A DNA stretch of 64,000 nucleotides, from positions 62,001 through 126,000 of the forward strand of contig NZ_JFHK01000005.1 in assembly GCF_001636545.1 (NCBI RefSeq), written 5' to 3'. This DNA comes from Kosmotoga arenicorallina S304 (lineage in GTDB: Bacteria; Thermotogota; Thermotogae; Petrotogales; Kosmotogaceae). The notes beneath the pieces are model-generated. The model was not told the DNA's origin and made no database searches. It saw nothing but the letters and a program-made list of their open reading frames with translations. This document shows, piece after piece, positions 17,146-24,683 of the stretch (positions within the stretch are counted from its first letter, which is position 1; every line of letters starts with the position of its first letter). The position numbers and the translations under genes were made by a program.

Positions 17146-18208
17146 TCGCTTTTTTTATCGCCTCTTTTGCTATTTCTTTTAATTCTTCTGAGGGGAATTT
17201 AGATAAATTTTCCTTAATGGCTTCTATTCCTTCCTTTGAATTTATGAATGCCAGAGCTTCGATGGCGCCTATTTGCTCAAAGAAATCATCGCTATCGAGC
17301 AGGGAAATCAATTTCTGTTCATAATCCTTACAGCCCGTTTGGCCAAGAAGCTTGATCGCTTCGTATTTACTTATGGAAGGGATCTTACCTCGGGATAGAT
17401 CCCATATCGCTGAGCACAGCTCTCTTTTTTTTGAAGGTTCCAGCTCTTTGTTAAAAGTAACGTAACTCTTTATCAGATCGATAATCTCATTGTGAAAGCT
17501 TTCTCCCTTTTTCTTCACCAGTCTTAATAACATCTGGAAATAGTCTCGATATGGGAACTTTACAGCAAATTTCAGATATGGGACGAGAAAAAAATCCGGG
17601 AAATACTCGGGATCTGGAAAGGCTTTATTCACTTCCCTAAAGATAGCTTCGTCGCCGATCTTCATAAGGGACTCAAAGCAGGCGACTATCAAGAAGCTAT
17701 CTCTAGCCTCTTTCAGAATTGAAAGCACTTTTGGGGCGTGATCGTGAGCTTCAAAATCGCCGAGGGCTTCTATTGCAGCGATTAGATTATTCGTGTCACT
17801 GTCATCGAGTGCTAATGAGATAATATCGATGGTTTGAGGGTCATTCATGAGTATCAGCGTGTCTAGTGCGAGTTTCCTAATATGCTTGTCTTTATCCTTA
17901 ACTTTTTCTTTTAGCACCGGGATCGCAGCTTTTTTGTGATGTGCCAGGATGACCACTGCAAGATCTCTCAAGTACAACCTATCTTCCTCGAAGAGAGTTG
18001 AAACAGCTCTTGATACTTCAGGAACATCAAACTTCTTCAAAGTTTCCACGATCGCTTCAGAAACCAGCTCGTTTTCTTCCTTTCTAAGCATTTCAACGAG
18101 AATATCGGAAAGGCTGAAAAGATTCCGGTCTCTAACAATTCTTATAGCTTGCAGCCTTTCAAAAGGACTTTCGGAACCCAGGAGAGACATAATTCGCTCT
18201 TTGTTCAT
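17138..18208 (-). CDS. HEAT-repeat protein, first gene of the chemosensory operon
   Basis: About 356 residues made of alpha-helical HEAT-like repeats of ~30 residues: AVVILAHHKKAAIPVLKEKV, IRKLALDTLILMNDPQTIDI and NLIAAIEALGDFEAHDHAPK are three of them. Such scaffolds bind proteins; partner unknown. Being first in the operon and translationally coupled to cheR, it probably serves the chemosensory complex. ATG 18208 chosen for its GAGG spacing over TTG 18220. Some chemosensory operons carry HEAT proteins; no specific function is claimed. Confidence 0.75.
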   Translation of the reverse strand: MNKERIMSLLGSESPFERLQAIRIVRDRNLFSLSDILVEMLRKEENELVSEAIVETLKKFDVPEVSRAVSTLFEEDRLYLRDLAVVILAHHKKAAIPVLKEKVKDKDKHIRKLALDTLILMNDPQTIDIISLALDDSDTNNLIAAIEALGDFEAHDHAPKVLSILKEARDSFLIVACFESLMKIGDEAIFREVNKAFPDPEYFPDFFLVPYLKFAVKFPYRDYFQMLLRLVKKKGESFHNEIIDLIKSYVTFNKELEPSKKRELCSAIWDLSRGKIPSISKYEAIKLLGQTGCKDYEQKLISLLDSDDFFEQIGAIEALAFINSKEGIEAIKENLSKFPSEELKEIAKEAIKKASE

Positions 18209-18235
18209 TCTGGACCTCAACTCCTGTCACAATTT

Positions 18236-18254
18236 TGATATAATGATTATATCA
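18236..18254. promoter_or_regulatory. symmetric divergent promoter palindrome
   Basis: A perfect 19-bp inverted repeat, TGATATAATgATTATATCA. It contains a consensus TATAAT on each strand (18239-18244 on +, 18246-18251 on -), so the two -10 boxes of the divergent chemosensory operons lie back to back around one central G. No convincing -35 boxes are seen at the usual distance. Binding of RNA polymerase or a repressor at one -10 would block the other. Confidence 0.6.
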
Positions 18255-18284
18255 TAGTTGAAAATTGAACTTGGAGGTTATTAA

Positions 18285-18659
18285 ATGAAAATACTGTTCA
18301 TAGATGATTCGCGACTTTCAAGAAGAATCACTTCAAGGTATTTAAAACTGTATTTTCCTGAAGCTGAAATTCATGCCATTGGTCCAGAAGATTTTGAAGG
18401 CATTCTTGAGAGTATCCAGGAGTACCATATAGTGATAACCGACCTGCTCATGCCGGGAATTTCTGGTGAAGAGGCGATAGAGAAAATATCCAGCAAATCT
18501 CAGGATGTTTTTATCGCTGTCCTCAGTGCTAATGTTCAGGAAAAAACAAGGGAAAAAATGCGGCATCTTGGGGTACAGCTATTTCTTGGAAAGCCGTTGA
18601 CTGAGGAAAAAATGATTGCTTTGAAGGAGGCATATTATGCCAGAAGAAAAAATCCTTAA
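18285..18659 (+). CDS. CheY-like single-domain response regulator
   Basis: 124 residues, receiver only: ILFIDDSRLSRR, phosphoacceptor in IVITDLLMPGISG, Lys in FLGKPLT. It begins a three-gene operon divergent from the main chemosensory operon, with CTTGGAGG before the ATG. The 3' end overlaps the CheC-like gene by 23 bases. A plausible partner is the adjacent CheC-like protein, which would dephosphorylate it. Confidence 0.9.
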   Translation: MKILFIDDSRLSRRITSRYLKLYFPEAEIHAIGPEDFEGILESIQEYHIVITDLLMPGISGEEAIEKISSKSQDVFIAVLSANVQEKTREKMRHLGVQLFLGKPLTEEKMIALKEAYYARRKNP

Positions 18660-19200
18660 TAGTTTGAAGGAAATATTAAGCCTTGGCGCAAATCAGGCTA
18701 AGAGGGTTCTTGAAGAGTTATCAGGAATGACCGTGGAGTTGCGGATAAAAGAAATACATAAAGGTGTATTTGGGAAGAAATTTGAAAAACATTATTTCCT
18801 GATGCGCCAGAGAGTAAGCGGAGAAGCATTTAATGCGAATTTTTATTTCTCTATGCTTGGTACGGAGTTTTTGAAATTTCTGGCCACTCTTGAATCCTTT
18901 GATGTGGTTAAGGATTATCAGGAATATGACCTGGTGGATTCATTTCTTGAAGTGGGAAATATCATCTCCGGTAATATCATAGCGGTGTTTGCAGATTTTT
19001 TGAAACTGGAACTTGAGTATGAACTTCCCGCCATGGTGACCTTTGAAATGGAACCGGAGCTTATGGATAGGGAATTTTTCTTCACAAAGATATATTTCGA
19101 GATAAAGGAAATCGAAGTTCAAGGGTATTTGCTTCTGGCATTCAGCGAAGAGACGTATTCGGCAATCGTAAAAAGGCTGGAGGAGATAATGGATGGCTGA
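18637..19200 (+). CDS. CheC-like (CheX/CheC) phosphatase family protein
   Basis: 187 residues with two CheC-type repeats. The first, LKEILSLGANQAKRVLEELS near residues 7-26, keeps the Glu but has lost the Asn of the E-x(2)-N catalytic pattern. The second, LEVGNIISGN near residue 106, keeps both Glu and Asn, so one active site may remain. CheC-like proteins dephosphorylate CheY-P; the overlapping upstream gene for a CheY-like protein is the obvious substrate. No CheD gene is seen beside it. Confidence 0.75.
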   Translation: MPEEKILNSLKEILSLGANQAKRVLEELSGMTVELRIKEIHKGVFGKKFEKHYFLMRQRVSGEAFNANFYFSMLGTEFLKFLATLESFDVVKDYQEYDLVDSFLEVGNIISGNIIAVFADFLKLELEYELPAMVTFEMEPELMDREFFFTKIYFEIKEIEVQGYLLLAFSEETYSAIVKRLEEIMDG

Positions 19201-20581
19201 AAGGCTCATAGATTCCCTTACATCCGCCATTGTGGAGATAGATAACAAAGGTAATATACTTCTGAGAAATTCACGCTTTGAGGCCAGCTTTGGCAAAATT
19301 TCAAATATCTTTGAAATCATAAACAAAAGTTTCTGGAATATTTTGATGGATGCCATAAAAAAGCACTATCCCCTTGCATTTTATGATAAAAGGCACAGAA
19401 GAATACTGCAGAATAGCCGTGAATATTACTCTCTTTTCCTTTCACCGACTAAGAAAGGAACCTTTGTCGTTGAATTCCACAGGAGAAACCTTGAAAACAT
19501 AAAAGATGAACTCGTGGAAGAAAGTCATGAAAAAGGAAACATCATCAGAAAAATCGAACTCGAGTTTCTCACTATCTTAAACAGGTTCTTAATAACGCGA
19601 GGAGCTTGCTTCGGGTTAGCATGGGAAACCGGGAAGAAGCTTTTTGAGGCTGGTGTATTAAGCGGTTTTAAGCTCACCGGAAATGACGGAAGCAACGAAG
19701 AAAATAAGTATTTGGGTAGCCTTAAAGAGCCTATTGTTAAAAATAAAATAGAGAGTTGCTTTGAATCAATGGTTCTTGAATACAGCCTCAGCGAAGAAAC
19801 TGAGATTTCTTTCAAACTTCTTGCAGACTTTTGGATCAAATTGATAAACCTGTATGCTTCCATCTACAAGCCGACTGTACGAGCAACCGGGAACATTTCC
19901 GGTGAATCAGCTCAGAAGAGAAGCGAATTCATAAAGGAGCTTACCCTTAGAATACGCAATTATGTGGAAGATGCGGTCGGGGCGATCACAAGGTTTAGAA
20001 GGGAATTTTTCCGTAGTTTCGACGATAAAAACCTCAAAGAGCAATTTGATGAGCTGCAAAAAAGGTTAAACATATTGTGGGATATTCTGGTGATTTTTGA
20101 CGAAGCGCTTTCAAATACAGTCTTAGATAAAGAAACAGACCTCCTAAACCTTATAAAAGATATCATTAAGGCTTTTAGAACAAAAATCCCCCCTACCATT
20201 AAGATTGAGTTATCACCAGATAATTGGAATCCCCATATCATTAAAGGGGATAAGGTAAAACTGGAAATCCTTTTTTCTACGCTTCTGGAATATGCATTGG
20301 ATAACCTGAAAGAAAAAGACATTCCATCAGGAGAGATAAGTTTTACACTTTCAAGTGGTGAAAGCGAATACCTTGTAGTTATAAAGGACACCGGCAAAAA
20401 AATGCATAGAGAGAAAATAGAAAATATATTGAAAGTTCCAAAATCAATTGAAGAGGGGTACCAGAGTTTTATGCTTCAGGCAATTATCCTCCAGCAAAAT
20501 ATAAAGTTTTCAATAGAGGCAGAGGAAAAGGGAAACAGCTTTATTCTAATCTTTCCGAAAAACAGCAGTTCTTTGAAATGA
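19193..20581 (+). CDS. degenerate histidine-kinase-like protein
   Basis: 462 residues, no transmembrane segment. The start (AERLIDSLTSAIVEIDNKGN) looks like a PAS domain; a helical middle resembles a dimerisation region (~240-310) but has no clear phosphoacceptor His box. The C-terminal ~150 residues resemble an HATPase fold: LFSTLLEYALDNL stands where the N-box Asn is expected and shows Glu instead, and the G1 box reads DTGKKM without the second Gly. ATP binding is therefore doubtful. Overlaps the CheC-like gene by 8 bases; the operon may form a small regulatory branch. Ends just before the tRNA-Asp promoter. Confidence 0.6.
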   Translation: MAERLIDSLTSAIVEIDNKGNILLRNSRFEASFGKISNIFEIINKSFWNILMDAIKKHYPLAFYDKRHRRILQNSREYYSLFLSPTKKGTFVVEFHRRNLENIKDELVEESHEKGNIIRKIELEFLTILNRFLITRGACFGLAWETGKKLFEAGVLSGFKLTGNDGSNEENKYLGSLKEPIVKNKIESCFESMVLEYSLSEETEISFKLLADFWIKLINLYASIYKPTVRATGNISGESAQKRSEFIKELTLRIRNYVEDAVGAITRFRREFFRSFDDKNLKEQFDELQKRLNILWDILVIFDEALSNTVLDKETDLLNLIKDIIKAFRTKIPPTIKIELSPDNWNPHIIKGDKVKLEILFSTLLEYALDNLKEKDIPSGEISFTLSSGESEYLVVIKDTGKKMHREKIENILKVPKSIEEGYQSFMLQAIILQQNIKFSIEAEEKGNSFILIFPKNSSSLK

Positions 20582-20592
20582 AGGCTTCCCTA

Positions 20593-20621
20593 TTGACATA
20601 AGCCGGAAGCTGTTGTAAAAT
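20593..20621 (+). promoter_or_regulatory. sigma-70 type promoter of tRNA-Asp
   Basis: TTGACA (20593-20598), a 17-base spacer and TAAAAT (20616-20621). A full -35 consensus and 5/6 at -10, about 10 bases upstream of the tRNA 5' end. Confidence 0.85.
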
Positions 20622-20631
20622 TTTTAGCGTT

Positions 20632-20708
20632 GGGGACGTGGTGAAGATGGTTATCATGCCGGTCTGTCACACCGGTGGCCGCGAGTTCGAGTCTCGTCGT
20701 CCCCGCCA
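20632..20708 (+). tRNA. tRNA-Asp (anticodon GTC)
   Basis: A 77-base cloverleaf: acceptor stem GGGGACG with CGTCCCC, discriminator G and encoded CCA. The anticodon arm is CCGGT-CTGTCAC-ACCGG, giving anticodon GTC for aspartate, and the T-arm loop is TTCGAGT. Own promoter upstream and hairpin terminator downstream, so it is a single-gene transcript. Confidence 0.97.
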
Positions 20709-20710
20709 TA

Positions 20711-20734
20711 AAAAGGGGTCAAAGGACCCCTTTT
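20711..20734. terminator. terminator after tRNA-Asp
   Basis: Ten-bp stem AAAAGGGGTC / GACCCCTTTT with loop AAAG and a T-run. Also works for the convergent gene at 20735. Confidence 0.9.
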
Positions 20735-21205
20735 TTAATATTCCGCTTCGAATATAACCCTGACACTTTCCTGAAGATACTCAAGGATTTCTTTGATATC
20801 CTTCAAAGAGATACCTTCGTTTTTTTCGCCTTCAAAGGCAAAGCGCGGGTCCAGGTGTACTATCTGATGATCCCTGAAGTTCTTAACCTTCCTGATGGTT
20901 GCTTCTAATTCTTTCTCTTTATTTTCAAGCTTTTCCAGCGCTGAGGAGAGCTTTTTCCTGAAAGGCTTTAATACATTGCCGTACAGGAAAAGCCTTAAGT
21001 TCCTAAAAGTATAGCCACTGTTGAGAAGCAGCTTAACCGACCTGACGCACGCAATTTCGAAAAGAGCTGTTTTCACCGGAAGGTCATCAAGCTCTTCGAG
21101 AGCATCAACAATATTATTCAAAATCTTTATCTCCTCTGTAAAAACAGTTTTTCTTCTATAAAAGGCATCAACCGCTTCAGGCTTTAGTATACTTTCCAGT
21201 TTCAT
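20735..21205 (-). CDS. hypothetical protein with HEPN-like Rx5H motif
   Basis: 156 residues from ATG 21205 (174 from ATG 21259). All-helical prediction, with a long central coiled coil and NFRDHQIVHLD near residue 120. The pattern R-D-x(4)-H resembles the catalytic motif of HEPN RNases, and an all-helical body fits, but the family is not certain and no antitoxin-like partner is adjacent. No Shine-Dalgarno precedes any of the three possible ATGs (21259, 21235, 21205). A TATAAT lies 6 bases before ATG 21205, so the mRNA may be leaderless. Function unknown. Confidence 0.6.
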   Translation of the reverse strand: MKLESILKPEAVDAFYRRKTVFTEEIKILNNIVDALEELDDLPVKTALFEIACVRSVKLLLNSGYTFRNLRLFLYGNVLKPFRKKLSSALEKLENKEKELEATIRKVKNFRDHQIVHLDPRFAFEGEKNEGISLKDIKEILEYLQESVRVIFEAEY

Positions 21206-21389
21206 GATTGCATTATATCCGGTTGTTGTTAACATAGTATTATATGGTATTATTCGCATAGATAAATGCGCTTAATTTTAGATGTGCGTTTATAATTTCT
21301 TTTTGCTTTTGCAATCCATTTCACATCTTTTTATATTTTTTAGCGAATACAATGGAATAGTGCATATATCGATAATCAGGGGGTATTTT

Positions 21390-21833
21390 ATGATTAGAAA
21401 AAAAGGGTTCTCTCTGGTGGAAATGCTTATCGTTCTTGCTGTGATGGCTACGTTGATTGCAACGATAACGCCTGTGGCCATGAATGCCATTCGCAAAGCA
21501 AAAGCCGTCCAGGTTGCTTTTAATCTGAAAGTGCTTACTGCAGGCATGGAAAACAAAATCCTTCTTGATTCAGAAGTACCAGAAAATATCAAAGTCATTG
21601 GCAGAGATATTGACGCAACAAGTTACGGAGTAGCTTATTCCGCTTCAGGCGGGCATTACGCAATAGTTGCCTTTACCACAAGCGAAGTTCATTTTGACTC
21701 GGTTAATGAAACTCTCAAAGATGCGACTGACACTTCTTCCGTAATCCCTGCCGATGCCCTGTATCTCCCGGGAGGCTTACAGGACGCCTCAAATGCAAAA
21801 GTGTTTTATAGAGTAGATTTTGACATATATTGA
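21390..21833 (+). CDS. type IV prepilin-like / pseudopilin protein
   Basis: 147 residues with a type III signal peptide: short basic leader MIRKKG, then FSLVEMLIVLAVMATLIAT, with cleavage expected between Gly6 and Phe7 and Glu at mature position 5, as needed for pilin assembly. A single N-terminal helix is followed by a small C-terminal domain without cysteines. RBS CAGGGGG. It stands alone, with no assembly ATPase or prepilin peptidase nearby, so it may be a minor pilin or pseudopilin using machinery encoded elsewhere. A 14-bp hairpin follows the stop. Confidence 0.85.
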   Translation: MIRKKGFSLVEMLIVLAVMATLIATITPVAMNAIRKAKAVQVAFNLKVLTAGMENKILLDSEVPENIKVIGRDIDATSYGVAYSASGGHYAIVAFTTSEVHFDSVNETLKDATDTSSVIPADALYLPGGLQDASNAKVFYRVDFDIY

Positions 21834-21843
21834 GAACTCGAAA

Positions 21844-21874
21844 CAGAAACAGCCCCACAATGGGGCTGTTTCTG
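21844..21874 (+). terminator. hairpin terminator-like structure after the prepilin gene
   Basis: Perfect 14-bp stem CAGAAACAGCCCCA / TGGGGCTGTTTCTG with loop CAA, 10 bases after the stop. No T-run follows, so termination may be imperfect. From here to 22100 there is about 230 bases with no gene and no other feature I can support. Confidence 0.65.
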
Positions 21875-22125
21875 CGTTCAAGACGGGGAATCTTTCGAAC
21901 AGGGGTGGGGTTAGCATGATTTCTATTTTATCGAGACATTGGGTTCATCGCCGATTATTGTAACAGGAAATAAAGATGATTAGCTTAAAAGAGTCTTACC
22001 AGTTTTACGAGCTTGTTTAGCTTTTGTGAGACTTTTTGTAATTTCTCCATAAGTTCCCTGCTCCCCTTGACTGAAAGGCCTTTTAATGACAGTATATTGT
22101 AGAATAAAAAATTTGGAGGGATATG

Positions 22126-22335
22126 ATGCGTGTTGTATTAACACTTTCCGGACTCGAAAGCGAACAAAAAGTTTCTGAGGTGGCCGGTGCGGTTAAAAGG
22201 CTGCTAAATCGTGAAGCCTTGATGGAAGGAAACAAAGCAGTTATTGAGCTCGAATCGCTTGAGTTGCTGGAAGAGATTGATGTGGCAATAAGAAAGTTCG
22301 GTTGCAGCATTTTGAAGGTGGAAACGGAAAAATGA
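22126..22335 (+). CDS. small hypothetical protein
   Basis: 69 residues (ATG 22126; ATG 22123 is adjacent but too close to TTGGAGGG). A beta-alpha-beta pattern: MRVVLTLSGL, a helix, KAVIELESLELLEEIDVAIRKF, CSILKVETEK, like a small ferredoxin-like fold, but without the CxxC of metal-binding members. No family recognised. About 100 bases before the PspC gene and may be co-transcribed. Confidence 0.65.
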   Translation: MRVVLTLSGLESEQKVSEVAGAVKRLLNREALMEGNKAVIELESLELLEEIDVAIRKFGCSILKVETEK

Positions 22336-22436
22336 GGGTGGTTTATGCCACCCTTTTCCATCTGTTTGTCACCCAAGCATGCTTAATTACTTCAAAGGGT
22401 TTATGTTATTATTTCATAGGTGGGGGTGATATCACA

Positions 22437-22853
22437 ATGAAAAAGCTGTACAAATCCAGGAAAAATAAAGTGATAGATGGCGTTTGCGGCGGACTGGCAG
22501 AGTATCTTGAAATAGACGCGACAGTTGTCAGATTGCTCTGGGCTCTTACGACTTTTATATGGGGAGCGGGCATTCTCCTTTATATCCTTGCTATGATAAT
22601 CGTCCCCCGCGAACCTATCGAAGAAGAAACCAAAGAAATCTTTGAAGAAAAAGGGCAAAAAATCAGCGAAAAGCCATTGCATAACGAAAATATCGGGAAG
22701 ATTTTAATAGCTTTTGTTGTGATAATTATCGGGCTTTTTTTGCTACTTCCGGGCACTTTCAGTGTTTTTTTCTGGAAACTCTTACTGGGCCTTATGTTAA
22801 TTGCCGGTGGCGGCTTTATCATCTTCAAATCATTAAGAAAAGAGCAGGATTAA
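22437..22853 (+). CDS. PspC domain membrane protein
   Basis: 138 residues. The N-terminal PspC domain begins KKLYKSRKNKVIDGVCGGLAEY... with GVCGGLAEYLEIDATVVRL as the signature, and its transmembrane helix spans ~35-60. A second hydrophobic pair (~90-130) follows. PspC proteins respond to envelope stress. Start ATG 22437 chosen for the family N-terminus and GGGGGTG; the longer frame from 22302 is rejected. Next gene begins one base after the stop. Confidence 0.85.
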   Translation: MKKLYKSRKNKVIDGVCGGLAEYLEIDATVVRLLWALTTFIWGAGILLYILAMIIVPREPIEEETKEIFEEKGQKISEKPLHNENIGKILIAFVVIIIGLFLLLPGTFSVFFWKLLLGLMLIAGGGFIIFKSLRKEQD

Positions 22854-22854
22854 T

Positions 22855-23742
22855 ATGAGATTTGCCCTTGGCTTGTTTTTAATTTTTCTTGGTTTTTTTG
22901 TCGTTCTTGGATATTTTAGCCTCGGTTCTTTGCCCAATTTCATCGACAATTTTTCAGCAACATGGCCTTTGATTCTGGTATTCATCGGAATCAGTCTTCT
23001 TTCAGGAATTAAAGGCTTAAAATGGCTGAAATACGTCAATGCTCTTCTTATACTAGGTTATCTGTTCTTTCTCCTCCTTTGGCCTGCACCAATTAATTTC
23101 GCTTACCAATCGGGGGCGCAAGACCTGCTTACCAAGGAGACTTTGAGTGAAAATACTGTCGTTGAGCTTAATATAGATTCGAGCATTTGCACTGTAAACA
23201 TTGAACGATTGGAAGGCACCATTGCCGGAAATTCAGTGGGGAACGTTGTATATGAAATATCTACCGGTAGCGAATTCTATATTCACGAAAGAGATCATGA
23301 CGATACTATTCAGTACAACATCGGGACAGAACACAGCTGGCCCCAGCGGGGAAAGAATAGATTGAACATTAAGTTGCTTCCGGGCGTTCTTTACAGAATC
23401 ATTCTGAAAGGTGGCGTACTCAAAGGCGGATTAGATCTATCTGGAATAATGGTGGACAGCATGACGATAAATGCTGGCGTAATGGATTTTGATATATCCC
23501 TTTCGGATGTGTATCCGATTTCATTAAAAACAGAAGGCGGTGTTGGTAAGTTTAACGTTTTTCTACCTCAAAACGCCAAAGCACAGGTTGAAATAAACTC
23601 CGGAATTAAAAAAATCACCGTACGCGGGTATAAAGAAACCACCGGCAGTGCAGGTGAAAAAATAATAGGCAGCATTTCAGCAAAATTGAAAAGTTTTTTG
23701 GAGTTCGATGCCGGAGTACTTTGGCTTAGCTTTTCAGACTAA
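22855..23742 (+). CDS. LiaF-like membrane protein with extracytoplasmic beta domain
   Basis: 295 residues. Three or four N-terminal transmembrane helices (1-~80, including LGLFLIFLGFFVVLGYFSLG) as in LiaF / DUF5668 proteins, then a C-terminal beta-rich domain (~110-290, GGVLKGGLDLSGIMVDSMTI, GGVGKFNVFLP) like the C-terminal domains of LiaF and DUF4097 adhesin-like proteins. Pairing with PspC is typical of envelope-stress sensing. No sensor kinase is adjacent. Confidence 0.7.
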   Translation: MRFALGLFLIFLGFFVVLGYFSLGSLPNFIDNFSATWPLILVFIGISLLSGIKGLKWLKYVNALLILGYLFFLLLWPAPINFAYQSGAQDLLTKETLSENTVVELNIDSSICTVNIERLEGTIAGNSVGNVVYEISTGSEFYIHERDHDDTIQYNIGTEHSWPQRGKNRLNIKLLPGVLYRIILKGGVLKGGLDLSGIMVDSMTINAGVMDFDISLSDVYPISLKTEGGVGKFNVFLPQNAKAQVEINSGIKKITVRGYKETTGSAGEKIIGSISAKLKSFLEFDAGVLWLSFSD

Positions 23743-24639
23743 AACTCTCAGGGCCTTGGGTTTAACACCTATCTTCAAGGGTATTGTGCCAATGATTTCC
23801 CCATCTATTTCAAACATGACCTTCCTTCCATCGGCCGAATAGATTTCTGCGTGTTTTGCTGGAATTTCAAAAACAGTCGGTACCGTGATATGTTGGCCTT
23901 TATATATCTTTGGAAAGTGGTACAGCAATCTCAACTTACTCATTCTTTCAATACCCATTACATCTATTTTGCCATCGTCTGGTATAGCCGAAGGGCAGGC
24001 TTTCATGCCACCGCCAAAGTATTTTCCATTTCCAAAGGCTACAAAGAAACAATTTATTGATTTTTCTTTTCCGTCAACGTTGAGTTTTAAAGAGTAGGTT
24101 TTTGTTTTTATAAATTCAATAAGAAAGGACATCAAGTAAGTTAGTTTGCCACGTACCTTTAGCTTTGAGTTGTTCATCCTTACAGTAACATCAGCATCAA
24201 AACCCGCGCCAACAACATTTATAGCATATCTTTTCTGTAATTTTCCTTCAAAGTCCTTATACTCAACTTCCAATACATCACTCAGAAAGACGTTATCCCC
24301 GGCGATTTTTTTTACCATGGCTCCATAGTTATTGGGGATACCGAAGGTTTTTGAAAAATCGTTCCCGGTTCCTACCCCTATCATGCCAACCGGTATCCCG
24401 GCTCCTGAAAGCATGATCCCGTTAACAACTTCGTTCAGTGTTCCATCGCCTCCAACACTGATTATTTTTCCATAACCAGTTGCCTGCTGTGCCATTTTTA
24501 TGGCATCGCCCGGAGCTTTGGTAAATCTTTCGTCGTAATTCCCGAGTTCTTTTTTTAAAAGTGGCCGGATTTTCTCCCTGTAATCCTTTAAAGCTTTCCC
24601 ATTTGAAGCCATAGGATTTATTATAACCAATACTTTCAT
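23734..24639 (-). CDS. YegS/DgkB-type lipid (diacylglycerol) kinase
   Basis: 301 residues of the diacylglycerol-kinase catalytic family: VLVIINPMASNGKA at the N-terminus, the nucleotide loop GGDGTLNEVVNGI near residue 60, then GVGTGNDFSK and the C-terminal beta-sandwich with DDGKIDVMGI. It phosphorylates a lipid substrate with ATP; whether that is diacylglycerol or another lipid cannot be told. ATG 24639 gives the family N-terminus; longer frame from 24678 rejected. Converges on the LiaF-like gene with a 9-base overlap. Confidence 0.85.
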   Translation of the reverse strand: MKVLVIINPMASNGKALKDYREKIRPLLKKELGNYDERFTKAPGDAIKMAQQATGYGKIISVGGDGTLNEVVNGIMLSGAGIPVGMIGVGTGNDFSKTFGIPNNYGAMVKKIAGDNVFLSDVLEVEYKDFEGKLQKRYAINVVGAGFDADVTVRMNNSKLKVRGKLTYLMSFLIEFIKTKTYSLKLNVDGKEKSINCFFVAFGNGKYFGGGMKACPSAIPDDGKIDVMGIERMSKLRLLYHFPKIYKGQHITVPTVFEIPAKHAEIYSADGRKVMFEIDGEIIGTIPLKIGVKPKALRVLV

Positions 24640-24683
24640 ATCACCACTCCCCTGTGAGCGATGAACAAATTGTATCATTTTAC

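Noticed and set aside
20593-20734. Integration site at tRNA-Asp
   Set aside because: No integrase, no repeat of the tRNA 3' end and ordinary genes on both sides.
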